Source: Agrypnia vestita
Lineage: Eukaryota > Arthropoda > Insecta > Trichoptera > Phryganeidae
Length of the DNA: 64,000 nucleotides
Assembly: GCA_016648135.1 (NCBI GenBank)
Contig: JADDOH010010270.1
Location: 1 to 64,000, forward strand
Direction: 5' to 3'
A program made the translations under genes and the position numbers. Below the pieces are notes generated by a model. The model was not told where the DNA came from. It did no database searches and was given only the letters and a program-made list of their open reading frames with translations. Below, piece by piece: positions 61,476-64,000 of this stretch (position 1 is the stretch's first letter; every line of letters begins with the position of its first letter).

Positions 61476-61960
61476 AAATAAATTCAGAAAGATTATTTAT
61501 ATTCTGTGAATTAATGTTAAAAATATGGGATAAAGTATTCATTCCTAATTTTTATTATAAAAATCTTTAAGAAACGACTTTATTAAAGAGCTATATGATT
61601 GATCGTGACGTCTTAATTCGACAGTATTTGAAAGAACGCGTTATTTTTGTTTGGTGTAGTGCCGTAGTATTTGTAAATCTGTGTACCATACAATACCAGG
61701 AACCCTTTCTCGAAACCGATATTATTTTGTAAAAAAATAATGAAATTAAATATACGGAATCTCCTATACGTCCTGCACCGCGAAATCTTAATGTCAAATT
61801 AACCAAGAATTAAAAATTTTAAATTTTAAAATCACTTTTATACTCCTAATATATACAAAAACTACTTTTCTAGACCGAAGTAGAGATTATTCTATTAAAA
61901 AAGTGACATTTCCCTAATATTTTATGACAAATGTCAATTGAACGTCAATAAATTTTAAAA
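61476..61960. other. Unassigned AT-rich sequence
   Basis: The minus-strand frame 61591-61806 has no domain. Confidence 0.4.
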
Positions 61961-61964
61961 AACT

Positions 61965-62470
61965 AAACCATAAAAACCAAGTTTTTATTTTACTCCCTTT
62001 CTTTGTAAATTAAATTTACCATCATGTAATAATTGATTGACTGAAAATAAAACATGTCTAGACAAACATCTGTGTCAAAAATCTCTAAAAATATGTCTTT
62101 ATTATTTGATTTCTTCCCAAAAAACCGAAGAGTGCTGTCATCTATGAACTAATTGTCATAAATTTTCGAAATTCGTAGTGAAGTACCTACTGACAGAGTT
62201 ATTCAAATTTTCAATATTCCGTGACGTTATCGGGCCGCCGGCGCCGTTGGTAGTAATCAAACTTTTGTAATGATTCCAATTTGAAAAAACCATTAAAATT
62301 TCTAAAACTCCAAAATCATACTTTAATTATTATATTTTTTAAACGAAAATTTGATAGATCTTCTTGATCGTCGCCATGAATCTGCTTGCAAAGTTTCAGA
62401 TCGATCGGATTACGGGAAAAGGGTTAAAAATCGATCCAAAGTTTTTTCGTCAAGAAAACAAGCATGCAGT
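61965..62470 (+). mobile_element. Noncoding element, family F (copy 5)
   Basis: ACCATAAAAACCAAGTTTTT, TTTTACTCCCTTTCTTTG at the start; CGGGCCGCCGGCGCCGTTGG and AAAAGGGTTAAAAATCGATC inside; the last ~40 bp are degraded. Confidence 0.7.
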
Positions 62471-62474
62471 AAAA

Positions 62475-62870
62475 AGAACACAGTATATTATTAATGTTCC
62501 AAATTATCTTAATTTTTTTTCAAGTTCGTAATTTGTCGTCACAAAATTTGTGCAATTAAAGAAACAAAAGGAAATCGAACAATATGACTGAAACTGCGAC
62601 GGCTGATCGTAATAAAATCTGGGATATTTAAAGGTAGCAAAATACTGCGTGGAATAATAATTTGCGTGGAGTATCCATTCAAACCAGCAAAACCCCATTT
62701 AAATTTAATAGAATTTGATACAAACCATACAGTATTCTGAACTAAGCAAAGTTGCTAGTTCTGTATTTTGACAGTTATGTATATACGACTTTATAATGAA
62801 GCCAATTTTTACCTTTTAAGTGTGACAGGTTTGAAATAAATAAATGAAGAGGACTCTCCCGAAGTTTTAT
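62475..62870. other. Unassigned sequence
   Basis: No coding or repeat signal recognised. Confidence 0.4.
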
Positions 62871-62874
62871 TACT

Positions 62875-63055
62875 AGCTATGAGACAACCTGTTAATGCCG
62901 ATTTGATGAATTTGATGTTACGGTATATAACCCCTCTGACGAACATACAATGGTGGCTACTGAAACCGGTCGACGCCAAAATAATTAAATATGACGGTGG
63001 ATTTATATTTTTTTTAAATACAATTGAAATCATAATCCTTTGAGCGCTTTCTTGC
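62875..63055 (+). repeat. Possible PLE-type 3' repeat
   Basis: CTCTGACGAACATACAATGG and ACTGAAACCGGTCGACG resemble the CTGACGA...GAAAC core of the ribozyme-like repeats, but stem II does not form well. Confidence 0.3.
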
Positions 63056-63339
63056 TCGTATACTTATTGCCGTATTATTTATATTTTTTACTTTATTTAA
63101 TTAATCTAAATTACATTTTACAATAATTTTTTTTAATACTTTTTGTGCTAAAAATGTACAAATTAAACGTTTTTCATGTTTTTTTTGGAAATGTTGCGAT
63201 ATTTCAAAATATGTGATTACTTGATAATCAAAAAAATTATTTTATTATTTGTTGTAATCTACTTATATTCATTAATTACACCTATATGTTTCTGAAAAAC
63301 ATTTCCATCGTCAGCGTATTCTATAAACCTCAAAATATC

Positions 63340-63690
63340 ATTTCTACGAGGAATAGTAGGAGTTTCCAGAAGGGAAAGAATCAGAAATAGGTACGCAAAT
63401 AAGATAATGTTTCGAAGTGGAACCCTTAATGACATTTATCGAGAAATCACAGTTAGGGTGGCTGGGACATATCTTGCGGACGCCGGCAGATAGACTGCCG
63501 AAGCGGATATTCCAGGTAAGACCAGGAAGCAGAAGACCAAGGGGCCGACCTAGGAGGAGCTGGCGGAAACAGTTGGGGGACTGCTGCGAAGCGAAGCTGA
63601 CGCAGACGTGGAGAGTGAAGCTCAAGATAGGAAGAGTTGGAATCTCCTATGCGGTGCAGGGAACCAGTGGCAGAAGAAGAAGAAGAAAAA
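63340..63690 (+). pseudogene. RT-tail relic with GAAGAA end
   Basis: ERIRNRYANKI in one frame, then IEKSQLGWLGHILRTPADRL, PKRIFQVRPGSRRPRGRPRR and SWRKQLGDCCEAKL; ends GGAAGAAGAAGAAGAAAA. Matches IEKxxLRWLGHVLRxPxDRLPxxxL ... GxRRPRGRPRxSW. Frameshift between the first two parts. Confidence 0.8.
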
Positions 63691-63744
63691 GTGTATATTT
63701 ATTGTATTCATTATATTTCTTGTGTAATTCATATTTTAAATATA

Positions 63745-64000
63745 TATGGGCGAAAAGAACAACCGAATGAGTAAAAAATGCAGGTTTTCAGGAAAGCCAA
63801 AATAAAATTTGGGAATTTTGTTTGTTTCCGAAATATCTCTTAAAGCCTTTGTTATTTTTATGTAATTTTTGTAAAAGTACTTTTGTTTTATTGCACACGA
63901 AAGTTAAACCATGTTAGATTAATCATGTCATTTGTCCTTTTTCAATAAATTAAAAAAAAATCGCATTTCATGATATTTTCTGACTCATAACTTTCTAAAT
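63745..64000. repeat. Foldback-like repeat N (copy 2, runs off the window)
   Basis: GAACAACCGAATGAGTAAAA and AATGCAGGTTTTCAGGAAAG; the latter is the reverse of the 12045-12075 segment of copy 1. Confidence 0.45.

Overview
The window looks like AT-rich, gene-poor nuclear DNA from an insect; the order is not resolved. I base that on an intact cecropia-type mariner, many 5'-truncated non-LTR retrotransposon tails of the insect endonuclease/reverse-transcriptase type, Penelope-like (PLE) debris, Helitrons, tRNA-derived SINEs and RTE-like tails of a kind common in insects. I found no complete host gene. The only intact protein-coding unit is the mariner transposase (46865-47884, minus). One short spliced gene start, with a good donor, a good acceptor and a 47-residue basic reading frame, lies on the minus strand at about 5304-5800. 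Almost everything else that can be identified is a transposable element or its relic, often nested.

Layout. 1-8 kb: TA-flanked palindromic MITEs ('family A') with truncated LINEs inserted at target-site duplications, a PLE relic, the orphan gene start surrounded by a repeated 14-bp motif, a MITE-within-foldback nest, and a LINE fragment inserted in a tRNA-derived SINE. 8-16 kb: two Helitron-like elements carrying dense heat-shock-element arrays, SINEs, foldback repeats and GC-rich islands. 16-31 kb: tRNA-Arg-containing foldback elements, a ribozyme-like PLE repeat, a degenerate tandem repeat, decayed RT tails, a 486-bp near-palindrome, an RTE-like element and a 101-bp-arm hairpin. 31-46 kb: RT tails on both strands, more family-A MITEs, a second palindrome and a CG-rich stretch. 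46-49 kb: tRNA-Arg foldback element, then the intact mariner (46788-48072) with 29-bp identical TIRs and TA duplication. 49-58 kb: RT relics, a PLE 3' end that still encodes part of a GIY-YIG-type endonuclease domain and carries a ribozyme-like 3' motif, a LINE 3' end, and a 1.2-kb TTAA-flanked MITE inside another repeat. 58-64 kb: a strong CpG island, small hairpins, an RT relic, a third Helitron inserted into an identifiable older repeat, and a last RT tail.

Points most worth a second look: (1) three Helitron-like copies with long uninterrupted runs of alternating nGAAn/nTTCn pentamers, i.e. textbook heat-shock elements; (2) hammerhead-ribozyme-like motifs in several foldback/PLE families, one (16771-16813) with all helices closable; (3) the orphan spliced gene start embedded in an array of GCCAGRGAAGTGAC motifs; (4) a tRNA-Arg-like sequence carried between long inverted repeats; (5) short GC islands carrying the YY1/Pho core GCCATYTT. 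All family assignments come from reading motifs by eye; no database search was possible.
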